Made by a program: the position numbers and the translations under genes | Assembly: GCA_016647705.1 (NCBI GenBank) | Contig: CM028325.1 | Location: 27,322,474-27,386,473 of the forward strand | Length of the DNA: 64,000 nucleotides | From: Eucommia ulmoides | Lineage: Eukaryota; Streptophyta; Magnoliopsida; Garryales; Eucommiaceae | Direction: 5' to 3' | Shown: positions 36,389-46,786 of the stretch, piece by piece | How the letters are laid out: every line of letters begins with the position of its first letter | Numbering within the stretch: position 1 is the stretch's first letter | Notes under the pieces: model-generated | What the model saw: the letters and a program-made list of their open reading frames with translations, nothing else | Database searches by the model: none | Told to the model about the DNA's origin: nothing

Positions 36389-36405
36389 GGCAACGGCGCC
36401 AAAAA
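36389..36405 (-). other. Primer-binding site, tRNA-Asp type
   Basis: On the minus strand, next to the 5' LTR, the sequence reads TTGGCGCCGTTGCCGGG. This matches the primer-binding site of Athila-group elements, complementary to the 3' end of tRNA-Asp. A tRNA paired here primes minus-strand DNA synthesis. It lies within the 160-base 5' leader before gag. Confidence 0.8.
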
Positions 36406-36407
36406 AT

Positions 36408-38064
36408 TGTACGCGCGAGGATTTCACATCATCGTCCTCGCGGTATTGACTACTTGCAAGTAAACGAGGTCTAGTTTTAATATAATGGATCTTGTAAGAT
36501 CGAATATCGTTCCACTGGAAAACATGTGTAATTCGTTTGAATATTGTGATTAAAATAGTTTCACATTATCTCGACTAATCAAAATTTGTTTGTTTTCTAT
36601 TTAATCTACTAAGACAAATGACAACTATGAGGTTAGTTCTAATTACACTAATTACTTAGGTAGTGATATATTTCATATAATGCATAATTGACGTCATTAA
36701 GTTAGCTATAACGGTTTTTATCTATTCCGACAATCTCTATATCAATAACTCCTCCGCTTCCTCTCTTGAGTGTAAGACGGGGGATTACACGACTTCGTGT
36801 CAACGAAGAAATGCCCTTCAATGCCTTAACGACCCTAGGTCGCGTGAGTTTTGAGCCAACATCATGGGTTGCATACGTTCTAACGCCTTCCTGGGTCGTT
36901 AGAACGTCACGTTGTATTTACCTTAATTCGAATCTGGGGTTACCTCTCCCGAGTGTCAAACCCCGTATTTTCGGTTTATCAATACAAGCATAATATCAAG
37001 AATAACGGTAAACATAATCGAATTTAGACAAACAACACGTTAAAGTAACATTAATTCATTCAACTAAACAATTACATGATTTCAACTATACCTAAGTAAC
37101 ATTTAACTACTACTACAAGATCTTAGCTATATACCATACAAAATAAGAGGGATTCAACATTCTTAGATATGAAAAAGTAATTAGAAAGATAAAAACAAGA
37201 GAAAAACGATCAAATCTGGAAGTGAAGCGGTCCACTGTCACTAATGATCGATCCGCAAGTGATTCGTCTTTCTCCGAATGATGAATCTCCTTCTTGATCT
37301 TCAAGATATAGCTTAAGAATTCTCTACTAGGGCTAGGGTTCATTAACTCCCTTTTTCAGACGTGAAAAAGGGGTATAAATAGGCCTAAGGGTTCAAAAAT
37401 ATCTAAATAGATATTTTAAACTGCTCTGCAAAATGCGCCTAGGCAGTAGAATCTTAGCCTAGGTGGAGTTTAAGTCGGTTAGAAATCCTCCTAGGTGGAG
37501 GCCTAACTTCTTCGTCTTCATTCTTTCTGATTGATCTCCGTCTAGGCGGTGGAATATTCGCCTAGGCAGATTTCAGCAGTTTAGCATTTCCAGCAATTCA
37601 GCTCTTCCAACATTCTGACGGAATTCCGCCTCGGCGGTGGAAACTTCGCCTAAGCAGATTCCAATATTTCAGCCCTTGCAACTTTCTGATAGATTTCTGC
37701 CTAGGCGATGAAAACTTCGCCTAGGCGAATTTCAACTTCTCAGCTTCTCAACCTTCTGATGAATTTCCGCCTAAGCGGTGGAAACTTCACCTAGGCGGAT
37801 TTCAACTTTTCATCATTTCATCTTTCTGACGAAATTCCGCCTAGGCGGTGGAAACTTCGCTTAGGCGGATTTGCGCTGTTACTTTGAAACCTAATTTTTT
37901 CATCTTTTGGCTACCCCTTTTTTCACCATTTCGCTCCGTTTCTCATTTGATTACGTCCCTACTCCTGACTTATAAAAACAGCTAAAAAGATATTAAAACT
38001 TAAATAAAATACTCGAAAACTGGCAAATTCGGTTTAGAATTAGATAGGTATTTTACACTTATCA
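36408..38064 (-). repeat. 5' LTR of the Athila-like element
   Basis: Plus-strand ends TGTACGCGCGAGG...ACACTTATCA, followed by the GAACA duplication (38065-38069). It pairs with 25128-26787. The module array occupies 37436-37872, in the U3 part when read on the minus strand. Compared with the left LTR it has lost about 20 bases between two palindromes near 37487 and gained about 17 near 37590. Confidence 0.92.
37436..37872. repeat. 71-bp palindromic module array in the 5' LTR
   Basis: Unit starts near 37436, 37539, 37627, 37698, 37768 and 37838; the last intervals are 70-71 bp. It is the counterpart of 26155-26600 with one unit reduced by a deletion between palindromes. Confidence 0.9.
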
Positions 38065-38069
38065 GAACA

Positions 38070-38263
38070 CACGCACACCGCCGAACGACGATACCCACCA
38101 CTGACTGAAACCCACTTCCCTCTCTCTCTCCTCTATTTTTTCGATTTTCCTTCTCCTCTGTACATCCCCCTCTCTCTCTCTCTCACACTCAGTTTCTCTC
38201 GATTCTTCTCAATCTTTCTCCTTTCTTCCCGAGGATATGTGGGCATATATGAATGTATGTTTG

Positions 38264-38304
<41 letters not shown>

Positions 38305-38562
38305 ATAGGTGTGTGTCAAACGGGGGCTCCACCGCCTCTCTCTATATTTATATATAATATATTTAACTTGCACTAACCTCCCCTCCACTTTTGTTAGGAT
38401 ATTATTTGAACCAAATTCAAAATTTTAAATGTTACTAAAATTACAATTTGACCCCAAATATTTTTTTTCAATCAAATAATTAATAGCGCCATCCACCCTG
38501 CTATTTTCGAAATATTCTAAAATACGACATTAAATTGTACGTATAAGAAAAATCAGGGTACA
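38070..38562 (+). mobile_element. Solo LTR, copy B of the TGTCAC family (right part)
   Basis: Continuation of 22778-25127 after the Athila-like insertion. It contains CT tracts, a TA/TG microsatellite at about 38262-38304, and the AT-rich 3' end that aligns with the end of copy C (TTGTTAGGATA, AAATATTCTAAA). It ends GGGTACA at 38562, followed by AACCA. Confidence 0.82.
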
Positions 38563-38567
38563 AACCA

Positions 38568-39585
38568 TCTCACCTATTTTTAAGCAAGTAGTTATTCCTA
38601 AATAGCAGGGTAAATCTGAGTCATTCATTCCGGACCGTCGAGATGTCCCAGTCAGCAAAAACCTTCCTGATTTATTAATAGATATATATCTTTATTCTTT
38701 TTTTTTCTTTTTTTTTTCTTCCTTTTTTGTTTTTTCCTTTTTATATTTTTTTCTTCAAAATAAAATAAAATAAAATAATTAATATAAATTGCAATATGAA
38801 ATGAAAATTCTATGAGGAAAACAGTCATTGTGTAAATTTATTGTACAATAGTATTTTGACAAAATTTTACTGTTCAATAATATTTTCACAAAATATTAAT
38901 ATACAGTAAATTTTTCATAAAAATTACGGTGTAGTAACATTCTAAAGCACGAGTAACATTATCAATGCATTTAGAACCCTAAAATTGTTTTCAACATAAA
39001 CAATGCATTTTGGAAATCGATGTTGAATTCTTGGATTGAATCTTTATCTTCTTCCTTTTTCTTCTTGATGTTTGATTTATTTAGATTTTTACTGTGTAGC
39101 AAAAATCAACAATTGAGTCTTATTTTAGATTAACAACTTATTACATTTCATAGTTGATGTGGGATCGTTGGAAATAATTATTTTGTAGCAAAAATTGATG
39201 TTTAATCAATGTGTAGTAAAAATCGACGTTGAATTCTTGGTTTGAATCTCCATCTTTTTCCTTTTTCTTTTTGATGTTTGATTTATTGAGATTTTTACTA
39301 TGTAGCAAAAATCAACAATTGAGTCTTGTTTTGAATTAACATTTTGTTACTTTTCATTGTTGATATAAGGTTGTTAAGAAAATAATTACTGTGTAGCAAA
39401 AATCAATGTTTAATTAATGTGTAGCAAATATCAATGTTGAAATCTTGGTTTAAATCTCTATCTTCCTCATTTTCCTTGTTGATGTTTGAATTCTTGGTTT
39501 GAATCTTCAGTTTCATATGAAATTCACACTCATTATTGTTTGTTATATGTCAATACTATATAAAAGAATCAAAGGAATAGAGGGC
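38568..39585. repeat. Spacer with a tandem repeat of about 207 bp
   Basis: A T-rich tract lies at about 38695-38760. From about 39015, a unit with ATCGATGTTGAATTCTTGG, TTGATGTTTGATTTAT, ATTTTTACTGTGTAGC and AAAATCAACAATTGAGTCTT is repeated near 39224. A third partial copy lies near 39430. No ORF of note. Confidence 0.7.
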
Positions 39586-39590
39586 TCATC

Positions 39591-41586
39591 TGTCACTCCC
39601 CACCCCGGACACCCATCATCCTGGGGCCGGCATGACGTTGACACGATATTACCTGAACGCTTAACCAATCTAGAATACGAGAATAAATACATTTTAAATA
39701 TGCAATCACTAAAGCCGACATGTATATACATACACACTCTCATTTAGGAACAAACTTGTCCCTACAAACTTATAATAACAATAAAGATCAAACAATTAAG
39801 AACCTCTCATAGGTTCACTTCCCACAGCTGCTCCAAAGTACTCCATCACTACAGCATCATCAGACTCTACCTAGTGCCAGTAGGAGACTAATTCCTAGCT
39901 GTTTCACCTACGAGTGTACTGCCTTCTTAATAAAAATATTTTTAAATAATAATAAAACATTTAAATAAATCAAGCTTAACGCATATAAACAAACACATTT
40001 TGAACAGTAGTATAAAAATCATATACCATGAGAAAACTCATTCTTCCTACCATTCAGAATCATCAACTATATATATATATATATATGAAATCCATCAAAA
40101 CCATCAGCATAAAATAATATGATAAACCACCAAGGACGATATAATAAAACATCATATCATTATATATGACAAAACATCAAATACGACAAAACACCACATA
40201 CAACAAAACACCACATATGACACCCAAATCTCATCACACCACATCACACCACAGCACACCACCCCCACAACTCAGCTAGTCATGTGATCGTTTTAACCTC
40301 ATGATCGGGAGTTGCAACGGTACCGTACCCCGTAGGATTTGCCTTCCTATCGGGATATAACAACGCTCCGCTAGACTATGCCAGACGGGTGAAACAACGC
40401 TCCGCTGAACTATGCCAGACGGGTGAAACACCACTCTGCTGGACTATGCCAAGCGGGTGAATATCTACCACCAATCTCCACCTCACCTCAACAACAACAA
40501 CTCATCTCCATCTCAATAACAACAACTCCGCCCACCATCAACTGCCACCTCAACAACAAACAATGAAAATCCACAATATCATAGATACCCAAAATAACGC
40601 TTGATCTATATAAGTTAGAAAATTCATCCAATTTTCAAGTAAACATATTTTTCCATCATATATATATGAAAATAAGTTTATAAGAAGACAATACACTCAC
40701 TTGATTATCCATTTTCGAAGACTTTGATTGCCTATTCTATACCAGTACTTCGGTGCCTGCGAACCCTATAATGACAGGGCCTAAATTAATAATTTATGTA
40801 GAAATAAACTAACCATGCCATGAAATCCTAATTTCCGTAATTTCTTATTCCCTGCGTTTTCTTTTGGAATATTAGTATTTATTCATGTTAATGGTCTCAA
40901 TATTTATTATCGTCATTTTAGATACTAATAATTAAATTTAACACGTGTACCACATAGGTGTGCACGTCACATAAATCCCGTATCGTCTAAATTATATCAT
41001 GTAATTCAACAAGTAAAATTCCTATAATTTACTTATCACTAATTTATCTCATATAGTTTAGCAAGCCAAAAATCACAACGATATACCAAATAATTTCAGG
41101 ATTACCCACAAGATAATTAATTACAATTAAATGCATATATTAGTAGAGTTCGGAATTCTACCTCTTCCGAATTTTTCGTCGGCCGCGAGATTGGATTTAT
41201 ATTTTTAGTGGGGGTGGTTTGTGTCATTTTTTTTCCTTTTTCCTTTTCCTTTTTCTTTCTCTTTTCCTTTTCCTGCTTCTTCTCCTGTTTCTGTTTACTG
41301 TTCTGTTTCCCGTTTGCGTTCAGCCCACCAAAGCCACCACCAGCCGCTGTGCCTCTTTAGCGATCTCAGCATGCACACCCACAACACACCACCGTCGGAC
41401 CAAGCTCACACTACTGCCAGCCTCCTGCACAGCCCTTGCCGAACCCACGATCGAACACACACACAAAGCTGAACCCACCTTCTCTCTCTCTAACTCTCCA
41501 CTCTCTCTCTAGTGATCATCCTCTACACCAACCACCAACAAAACCCATACCAAACAACCACCGTCGGACCAACCGGACGACAACAC

Positions 41587-41639
<53 letters not shown>

Positions 41640-42333
41640 CAGACATATACACACATGCACTGCTCTCCCTTTCTAACTTACCGCCGGCGAACTCCGACGA
41701 CACCCACTCAACCAAATCACCCACATAGAACACACAACCATACACCCATCTTCAACGGACCACCACCGGAGCAACCACCACTGCCGGATAACAGACAACC
41801 CACATACCCACTTCTTTCTCTCTCTAACTCTTACTTATCGTCGGCCCAATTAACTGACGGTGACACACAATCACACACACCACCGGACGAGCAGAAACAC
41901 ACACAAAACGCACTCAAAACATATAGTAACAAAGCACGCCCACAACCAAACACTCGTTTGAACGAACACTCACCCACAACGTCGACGACACCATCAGACC
42001 GAGCAACAAACACACTCCTATACACTGAAACTCACACCCACAAAGGGAGTGCACACACAGTCATTCACACAACCAGAAAACAGGGAACACACACGCACGA
42101 CGAACACATAAACCCACCGCTGGTGAACCCTACACGATCAGCGACAACCCACCGGTGGACCTCTCTCTCTCTTTCTCTCTCTCTTCCTTTCTCTCGTCGC
42201 TTCTCTATTCTTCTCCTTTCTCTCTGTTCCCCTCCATATATATATGCGTGTATGTGTATGTGTGATCAATCGATCGACCAAGTGGCCGTTTCTCTTCCGT
42301 TTGATTTCACCGATTCTCTCTCTCTCTCTCTCT

Positions 42334-42368
<35 letters not shown>

Positions 42369-42730
42369 CTCTTAAGCCCCCTCATTTTTGTTAAGTTTCA
42401 TGTTTTTATTTTTATATTTTGAAAATTTACCCTTTGGCCCCCTAAACTTTTAAATCACATATTTAATTTCAAAATCTGCTCCGCTATTTTAGTTAGGATA
42501 ATAATTTAAACCCATTCTAAATTTTAATGTTTATGAAAATTGCAATTTAGCCCCTTCATGATTTATTAAGATTTTAATTAAACTCAACTTCAATTTTAAT
42601 GTTTTGAAAATTTACGAATTAATCCCTTACATTCACAATTAAATCATAATTAATACCATCAAACTCGTTATTTCTGAAATATTTTAAACACAGCTTAGAT
42701 TATATGTATGTCTAAGGTCGGGATCTTACA
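39591..42730 (+). mobile_element. Solo LTR, copy C of the TGTCAC family
   Basis: Starts TGTCACTCCCCACCCCGGAC and ends GGGATCTTACA, 3140 bp, with a perfect TCATC duplication at 39586-39590 and 42731-42735. It is the longest copy. It holds a three-unit 34-bp array (40364-40465), a (CA)n tract at about 41589-41635, C/A-rich sequence that gives a 255-codon low-complexity ORF (41655-42422), CT tracts and a TA repeat at about 42336-42365. No gag or pol, so it is a solo LTR. Confidence 0.88.
40364..40465 (+). repeat. 34-bp tandem array in solo LTR copy C (three units)
   Basis: Three units of CGCTCCGCTRGACTATGCCA plus GACGGGTGAAACA, homologous to the four units in copy B. Confidence 0.88.
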
Positions 42731-42735
42731 TCATC

Positions 42736-43970
42736 GGTCAACCAAATCGAGATTGAAATTGAGACATTAAAATTCTAGAAATAGTGACATCATATTTTCG
42801 AACTAAAATTCAAAATTCTGTTTTTCTGTAAAATCAATCTCTTATTGTCATTATTATTGTACATTAATTAATCACAAATAATTGTATATTTTACATAAAA
42901 ATTGAACTCAAACATTAATAGATACTGTACAATAACTTTTGATAATTATTATATGATTATTACTGTACAATAAGTATTAAACATTGAATGCAAAAAATAT
43001 TGTTATGCAATAATATTTGTTATATATGAAGTAAAAACATATTTTCACCATCAATGAAGGAAAATTTAAATATAATTTTCTACAAAATCAATCCTACCAA
43101 TACGATTTATAGACACGATATTTTGACAATTTTTTCACAAAAAATTAATTTTTTATTGTAATTTACATTAGCTATCTTATTTTACTTAATTTTTTTTTTT
43201 AAAAAAATAGAAAAACAGAAAAAAGGAAAAAAAAAAAAAAAAAAAGAAGGGAAAATAAGGAAAGAAAAAAGAAATATATAGATACACAGAGAGAGAGTAA
43301 GAAACGAGAGAAAGAGAGAGATGGAGGTGGGGCCCATTACGAGAGAAATGAGAGAAGTGTGTGAGAGAGATAATAAAGTAGAGAGAGAGAGAGAGAAGGA
43401 GGGGGTGGGGCCCACTGACAGGAGAGAAAAATCACTTTCTATGTATACACAGTCACGCGTCTTCTCAAGGATGGTAAACACATGGTATCATATTGAGATT
43501 TTTACTAAATATGAATAATGAATGAAGATATGCTCAATATAATAGTGGGTCTTGGGTCTATATTAAATTAGCCAAAAATAAAATATAAAAAAAAGTTCCA
43601 TTAAGAGAAAAAAAAAATAAGTAAAGCCCAATTCACTAAAAATTTTAGGCCACAAAGTTATTTTTTTAAAAAAAACACTTAATTAATTACTTAATTTGTC
43701 TAATTTTCAATATTTATTTTGGTTATAAACATGCCCTACTAGCGTTTTATTGGAAAAAACTATTGTGAAAAACGTTTTTTCAGATGCTATTACCAATGGC
43801 CTTTTTAGCCAATTGATTAACAAATATATCTTTCACTTAATTGAGCTGATTTTGTAAAAACGTGCACAAAATTGAAAAATTTATTACATTATTCCGAAAG
43901 TAAAATTTATCATATTTTTTTTTTTTAGTTTTTCAATTAACATTACCTACTTATTTAATCATTCAATAAA
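42736..43970. other. AT-rich spacer with GA microsatellites
   Basis: GA-rich tracts lie at 43286-43410 and A runs at 43191-43250. No gene recognised; the ORFs across the GA tract on either strand are low-complexity. Confidence 0.5.
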
Positions 43971-44154
43971 ACTAACGTAATATTGCTCAAATGATAAAAT
44001 GCGCTTGAGTTAAAACAATTGAATGACTTTTTAAAAAGTCAGGAGTTCGAGTTTGAAAAAAAATTGTTATTGGAAGGGGTAGTAACGCATTCCAAATAAG
44101 ATTAGTCTTATACATTGTCTAGATGCAGTAACAATCATGGTATAAAAAAAAATG
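43971..44154 (+). mobile_element. tRNA-derived SINE
   Basis: A 184-bp unit flanked by identical 9-bp duplications TTCAATAAA (43962-43970 and 44155-44163). Near the 5' end, TTGCTCAAATG resembles a pol III A box. About 50 bp on, GGAGTTCGAGTTTG resembles a B box, the spacing of a tRNA head. The 3' end is A-rich (TATAAAAAAAAATG). It encodes no protein and would have moved using LINE enzymes. The family was not identified. Confidence 0.7.
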
Positions 44155-44163
44155 TTCAATAAA

Positions 44164-45703
44164 TATTAAATAATAATATAATCCTCCTTAAACTAACCAT
44201 CTTACTTGTCAGGACCTCATTGGAGTTGGAATATTCCGACGCATGCATCTGTTTATAATAAACATTGAATTATACGATTGCGATGGACTCTCAATTCCAT
44301 TTGCAATTTTAAATATATATATATTAATTAAAAATTTTAATTTCTTTCAACTATGAAATATTATGATGTATCTGGACATGAAAGATATTTAAGTTCATAG
44401 GCAAATGAACTAAAACACGTGGGCGGTCAAAAACTACTGGGCCTGATTTGGCCCAAAGAAAAACCTTATTTATAGTGCTGCACATGTGGGTCCCAATGAA
44501 TACGTCATCACTGACTTCAGATAAAAAATAGAGGTAATGGCTGAGAGGTCCATAATTCATCTTAAATTAGGGAAAAGTCGCAATTGCAGTAAAAAAAATT
44601 ATTTAATCCTGCCTATTTTAAAAAAGACAGAAGCCTAACACACACGTTTGCCACGTGCCGATTACATGTAACAATTTTGTGTGTAATATTATTATCTTTT
44701 ATAACATGTAACAATTTTTTTATTTTTTTTTACATGTAACAATTTTGTGTGATTTTTTTTTAGACGTAACAAAAATCACACAAAATACATATAATTAGTT
44801 ACAAGTAACTAAATTTATATAATTACATGTAACTAATTTTAAACTAATTTCTGTGTTGAATTTTTGTTAAATATTACAAAATATTACACAGAAATATGTA
44901 ATTCTAACATATAATTAATATTATATAAGTGCATATAACAAAAAATACACAAATATATGTAAAAAGTAACAATTATGAAATTGTAATTAATATTCGTTAC
45001 ATGTAACCAATATTCATTTTAAAACCGAATTTTACATGTAACCAATATTCATTTTAAAACAGAATTTACTCACTAAAATTTTCCTACAATCTCTGCAATA
45101 TCCCTACAATTCCTGCAATGCGGGACTAAAATACAAGTGAAATCTAGATTAAATCAAAATCTAATAACACAAAAAGACTAATTGTGGATTAAATTTTAAA
45201 AAGGGGACTAATCGCCGATTTTCCCTAAAAAAATAAGTCCCACAGACATCACAATCAATAGACAAATTGGAAAATGTACGTTGGGGCCCAATGATTTTTA
45301 AAGATGAAAATTTTTCCAATTTATTTTTCAACTCAATCCAATTTATTTTTCAACTCAATCAATAATTTTGTCAAAAGTAAAAAATAATTATAAAATATAA
45401 AAAAATATAATAGTGACTTACACGTAGTGTAGTAACTTAAAACTTTAAAAAAAAAAAAAAAAAAAAAAAACAAACAAACAAACAAACTAAACTATAATAC
45501 GTGCATTGTATGGATGAAAAGAATAAATTTATAACCAAGAACTCCTAAATTTTTATCTTTAAAAGATTCAATTGATGACAATTTTAAATGTCATAGTTAT
45601 AGTATGAGTATGATAATTGAAAATATTAAATTTTTGTTCCACATCCATCACTTCACAATTCTCAAACCACTGTAGAAGTCAAATAAGTTACTTTATTTGA
45701 CAC
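44164..45703. other. AT-rich spacer with dispersed ACATGTAAC words
   Basis: Between about 44663 and 45045 the palindromic word ACATGTAAC(A/C/T) recurs at least six times, ending with a direct repeat of ACATGTAACCAATATTCATT. Poly(A) lies at about 45448-45468. No gene recognised. Confidence 0.55.
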
Positions 45704-46503
45704 TGTTAGGAGGTTTCAACTTAAAAACCATATGATAGCAAATGGATTTATTTTTTTTATTTTTTTATTTTTAACTCATATAGTGATTTAGATACTTCAA
45801 ATGATCGATGTACGACATAAATCTAACACCCGTTTTTAAGTACACCCCTTGATTTGCACGGATGATTTAACTACGAGTTAATGATGAGAAATGTGCAATT
45901 CCCAGCTTGCACGATTAATTTTGAGTACGAAAAAAGAGATGTGAATTCTCATAATCTTGATTTTAATATCATGTTAGATAATTACAACTTAAAACTATAT
46001 GGTGTCAAGTGAAATAATTCATTTGATTTATATAGTGCATTGCAAACTCTCAAGTGATCAAAGTGAGACGTTAATCTAACACCCCCTAGTTTGCGGGGAT
46101 GACTTGACTATGAGAGAATGATAAGAAATCTGCAACCTTCAACTTCCACAGATGATTTGATTACAAGAGAATAAGAGACGAATTTCCATAACATTGACTC
46201 TGATACCATGTTAAGAGATTCCAACTTAAAACGATATGGTATCAAGTGAACTAATTATTTGATTTATATAGTGATTTGAGAATTCTTAAGTGATCGATAT
46301 GAGACAAGAATCAAACACATGCCCTTAACTCGCGATTTGCACAAATAATTTGATTATGAGGGAATAATGTGAAATGTGCACCCTCAGCTTATATGAATGA
46401 TTTAAGGGGTTCTAACTTAAAACCATGTAGTACCAAGTCGAGTAGTTTATTTGACTTATATTGTAATTTAGACACTCTCAAGTGATCGATGTGAAATAAA
46501 AAT
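45704..46503 (-). mobile_element. Tandem TRIM array (four short LTRs), minus strand
   Basis: Four related direct repeats of about 110-125 bp lie at 45704-45828, 45972-46081, 46209-46317 and about 46393-46503. Read on the minus strand each starts TGTT, has ATCGATCACTT and an ACTATATAAATCAAAT promoter-like word, and ends near AACA. After the LTR at 46209 the minus strand continues TGGTATCAGAGTC, the tRNA-Met-type primer-binding site. The spacers are 75-145 bp and non-coding. This is the layout of a terminal-repeat retrotransposon in miniature amplified as LTR-internal-LTR-internal. A relative is at 17104-17418. Confidence 0.75.
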
Positions 46504-46782
46504 ATTTAAAAAAAAAAAAAAAAAAACTAAGGATAAAAATGATTTACTTCATTTGTATTTAAAAGGACTAAAATGTGTGGATTAGATCAATTAAAGTCAA
46601 AATTCAAAATTTTAAAAATATATTGCAAAAATTGAAACATTAGAAGGCGTTATTAAGATTGCACTTGAATTTTAAGGGTGCAAAGTGATATTTTAAGCCT
46701 TTATTTTAGTATTAGCCCAGAATTTCCCTGTAAAAAAGTCAAAGCTCTTACCCCAGCTAGAGGGAGCGGAGATGTGTGTGAA
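46504..46782 (+). promoter_or_regulatory. Proximal upstream region of the OPT gene
   Basis: About 280 bp between the TRIM array and the OPT start codon. It begins with a poly(A) run and is AT-rich. No clear TATA box at a fixed distance was recognised and the transcription start is unknown. Confidence 0.35.
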
Positions 46783-46786
46783 ATGA
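46772..46786 (+). promoter_or_regulatory. Minimal upstream ORF overlapping the OPT start
   Basis: ATG TGT GTG AAA TGA, encoding four residues. Its stop codon overlaps the OPT start codon (ATGA at 46783-46786). If included in the mRNA, it could lower or tune OPT translation by termination and re-initiation. Whether the transcript includes it is not known. Confidence 0.5.

Larger units (their letters stand above)
25128..38064 (-). mobile_element. Athila-like Ty3/gypsy LTR retrotransposon, nearly full length, degenerate
   Basis: A 12.9 kb element reading on the minus strand. It has two LTRs (about 1.66 kb), TG...CA ends, a GAACA target duplication, a primer-binding site next to the right LTR, gag, protease, reverse transcriptase, RNase H, integrase, an extra ORF in the env position, and a polypurine tract next to the left LTR. 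The domain order PR-RT-RH-INT defines Ty3/gypsy. The gag type, the primer site and the env-position ORF fit the Athila group. All reading frames carry stops or frameshifts. The LTRs show about 30 differences in their first roughly 450 bases by eye, so this is not a recent insertion. It lies inside solo LTR copy B. Confidence 0.93.

Noticed and set aside
36766-36993. 75-codon ORF in the right LTR of the Athila-like element
   Set aside because: Chance frame in an LTR; the left LTR does not preserve it.
41655-42422. 255-codon ORF on the plus strand
   Set aside because: Inside solo LTR copy C, made of CA-, CT- and TA-repeat translation. The matching region of copy B does not keep the frame.
43984-44056. 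Possible functional tRNA gene
   Set aside because: A- and B-box-like words are present, but the arms do not form a cloverleaf and the B box departs from consensus. The flanking duplications fit a SINE better.
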